DNA of 64,000 nt from Polyodon spathula (lineage: Eukaryota > Chordata > Actinopteri > Acipenseriformes > Polyodontidae), in assembly GCF_017654505.1 (NCBI RefSeq), contig NC_054536.1, positions 12,949,794 through 13,013,793 of the forward strand, read 5' to 3'. Every line of letters begins with the position of its first letter. The stretch's first letter is position 1. The translations under genes were made by a program, and so were the position numbers. Below the pieces are notes generated by a model, which was not told the DNA's origin, made no database searches, and saw only the letters and a list, made by a program, of their open reading frames with translations. This document shows, piece by piece, positions 62,075 to 64,000 of this stretch.

Positions 62075-63205
62075 AAAGCGATAGGGTTCAGTTTGAAACG
62101 CATGCACGGCTATGTTTTCCTGCTAACATGACAATGTACACGAGAGCCAGGGTACTGTGCAGTACACAGCTGAATACTTGTATACAGCTTGCTCCGTTGT
62201 CAGTATGACCAGGATGTCCATGTCCATGTATATATATATATATATATTTAAGTTTATGATGCTAACGCAGGGGCGTCCAATCCTGGTCATGGAGGGCTGC
62301 TGTCCCTCCTGGTTTTTGTTCCAACTGTGCCCTAAATTACTTAATTGGACCAATTAAGTGCTTATTAGAAGCTTGACTGACCCAATTCATTAATTTAGGG
62401 TACAGAACAAAAACCAGGAGGACACCAGCCCTACAGGACCAGTATTGGACAACCCTGTGCTAGAAGGTTTTCAAGCATAATAATGGTCTTATTCTCAAGT
62501 GGTTAATTTCTAAAGAAATCATACGTTTATAGTTTTAAAACCTCATGTCTGCAAAAGATGAGTCCTAAATTATCAGGACAGCCGTCTTCATACACTATGC
62601 CACTAATCAAACTGTAAAATACAAAAGGTTGAGGATGCTAAAGGTTTATCAAGTATAATAAGGGTTTTATTGATATGTGGTTCATTTCCATGTATACAGC
62701 ATATACAATTGTTTATAGTTGTCTGCCTATCTGTTTAAAGATGAGTCCAGCATTGTCAGGGTATAATACAACTCTTAACAAGATTGGTCTGCCTTGGGTA
62801 TGAGTAATGTATTTAATATATAGGTTAGTAAAACTAAATCGAAAATACATTACAACTAAAAGTATAAAACAGTATTTTTGGTCCAAATCAATTACCAATT
62901 ACATATTTCTTGTGCTTGTATTTAGTTTAGATGACTGTTTCACTGAACATGGGAAAGGCATGTAAGTCAACCTGAACATGGGAAAAGGTTCAATTACAAA
63001 TGCCTCAAAACTAAACAAAAGTAATTAAGAAAAAAATAATCAATGATATCAACACCGGAGCAAATACAGTATGAGAGACAAGTGCATACAAGCTGTATAC
63101 AAGTATTCAGCTGTGTACTGCACAGTACCCTGGCTCTCGTGTACATTGTCATGTTTGCAGGAAAACATAGCCGTGTATGCATTTCAAACTGAACCCTATC
63201 GCTTT
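62075..63205. repeat. 117 bp inverted repeat enclosing an 897 bp spacer
   Basis: The left arm 62075-62191 and right arm 63089-63205 are reverse complements with 3 mismatches in 117 positions (97%). Both begin AAAGCGATAGGGTTCAG and end ATACAGCTTG. Flanks outside and inside do not match. The spacer contains a (TA)n tract, a hAT-type MITE and two diverged direct repeats. It could be the ends of a DNA element or a locally inverted duplication. Confidence 0.85.
62268..62457. mobile_element. palindromic hAT-type MITE
   Basis: 190 bp, almost entirely self-complementary: left end CAGGGGCGTCCAATCCTGG, right end (reverse complement) CAGGGTTGTCCAATACTGG, with the arms continuing through CTCCTGGTTTTTGTT. 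Flanks TGCTAACG and TGCTAGAA are a decayed 8 bp duplication (5 of 8 identical). CAGGG-type ends and an 8 bp duplication indicate hAT. Confidence 0.8.
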
Positions 63206-64000
63206 CATTAATAAGCTATTCAGATAGCTTGCCACAAACTAGTACTGTTATCACGAGGAACGGTCTGTTGCCTAATAGTTCATACTTTACTAAAAGTTTT
63301 CTGGAAAGGACATATCACACAATTGCTGGTTTTGAATCTCAATCCCAGTAAAAAATAACCAGACTGACGCCAAACTTGCGGGATTGTTCCTTGTGAAACA
63401 TTAGTCATCTCTATAATCCTAGTTACAGAAGCTCAAAGGTGAACTGCCCATTTGACCATGTGTTACTTAGCATAGGTGTTTCCACCAGGCCTGTAGATTG
63501 ATATTACTTATAATGGAAAAAAAAGTAACAAAAGTAAAGAAATCGATATCAAAGTCTTAGATAAAGTATGCAGGGTTTATTCAAAGACAATGCACCATTG
63601 GAAAAAATCCAACATTGATGAATTACAGGACACAATTGCTAACAGTATTCTTGAATTGCGCAGAACATTGCACCAGTTTTATAAAATAATTTCATTGTAC
63701 TTTGGCGTCACTTCAGCTCTTGCAGGAAACACATTAACCACATTGAAAAATACTTGAGCAATACATATTGCACTAGGCAACTATTTACATTTTTGTAACA
63801 TTAATCTGGAACTTTTTTTCTACAGCTTTGGCCAGAATTTTAGCATAGCCTGTCCATTTTTTTAAAAAGCTTGCTTCCCTGTTATCCCTCGCTAGCAGCA
63901 CTTATTTTATCTGCAATTTCAGTTCCTTTTATCCTCTTTGAGGAAAACATTACACGGTTGTTAATTTTACAAAATAGCTTTCCTTATTAATTTCAGTATC
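63206..64000. other. no recognised gene
   Basis: Window end. No long open frame, splice-flanked exon or repeat that I can name. Confidence 0.6.

Overview
The window is AT-rich vertebrate DNA, dominated by introns and repeats. Its repeat mixture (CR1 and L2 LINEs, a LINE with a restriction-like endonuclease, tRNA-headed SINEs with L2 tails, hAT, PIF/Harbinger and Tc1 transposons, LTR-like repeats, very long CA/TA tracts) fits a ray-finned fish with a fairly large genome. A non-teleost such as a sturgeon, paddlefish, gar or bichir is plausible, but this is inference and the species is not identified.

One cellular gene is supported. The first four coding exons of a class X myosin (myo10 or a close paralogue) lie on the minus strand: exon 1 at 52491-52511 (start codon, residues MDNFFTE), exon 2 at 33540-33638, exon 3 at 9376-9534 and exon 4 at 247-434. 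All have canonical GT/AG borders on the minus strand, and the reading frame stays open and in phase through all four, giving 155 residues plus two bases. They encode the N-terminal part of the motor up to just before the P-loop, so the rest of the gene lies beyond base 1. Introns 1-3 are about 18.9, 23.9 and 8.9 kb. DNA above about 53 kb is 5' flank, and I see no second cellular gene there.

Layout from left to right. Intron 3 (435-9375) holds a 61-73 bp inverted-repeat element and one LTR-like repeat. Intron 2 (9535-33539) holds two SINEs, a 661 bp hAT element with a perfect 8 bp target duplication, a fragment of the restriction-like-endonuclease LINE, a 640 bp inverted-repeat element carrying a Harbinger transposase remnant, and a nearly full-length but dead CR1. 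Intron 1 (33639-52490) holds a 182 bp CA tract, a second LTR-like repeat with a perfect palindrome next to a TATA box, an L2 copy that has lost its reverse-transcriptase core and has a hAT element inside its 3' tail, and a hAT-type MITE. The 5' flank holds a Tc1 end, a 3.5 kb restriction-like-endonuclease LINE, a composite repeat ending in a hairpin, a palindromic MITE and a 117 bp inverted repeat at 97% arm identity.

All mobile-element reading frames here are broken, so nothing in the window looks able to move by itself. I found no CRISPR, no genuine tRNA or rRNA gene, and no clearly new multi-gene system. The least explained structures are the hairpin-ended composite repeat at 59.9-60.9 kb and the near-identical inverted repeat at 62.1-63.2 kb.
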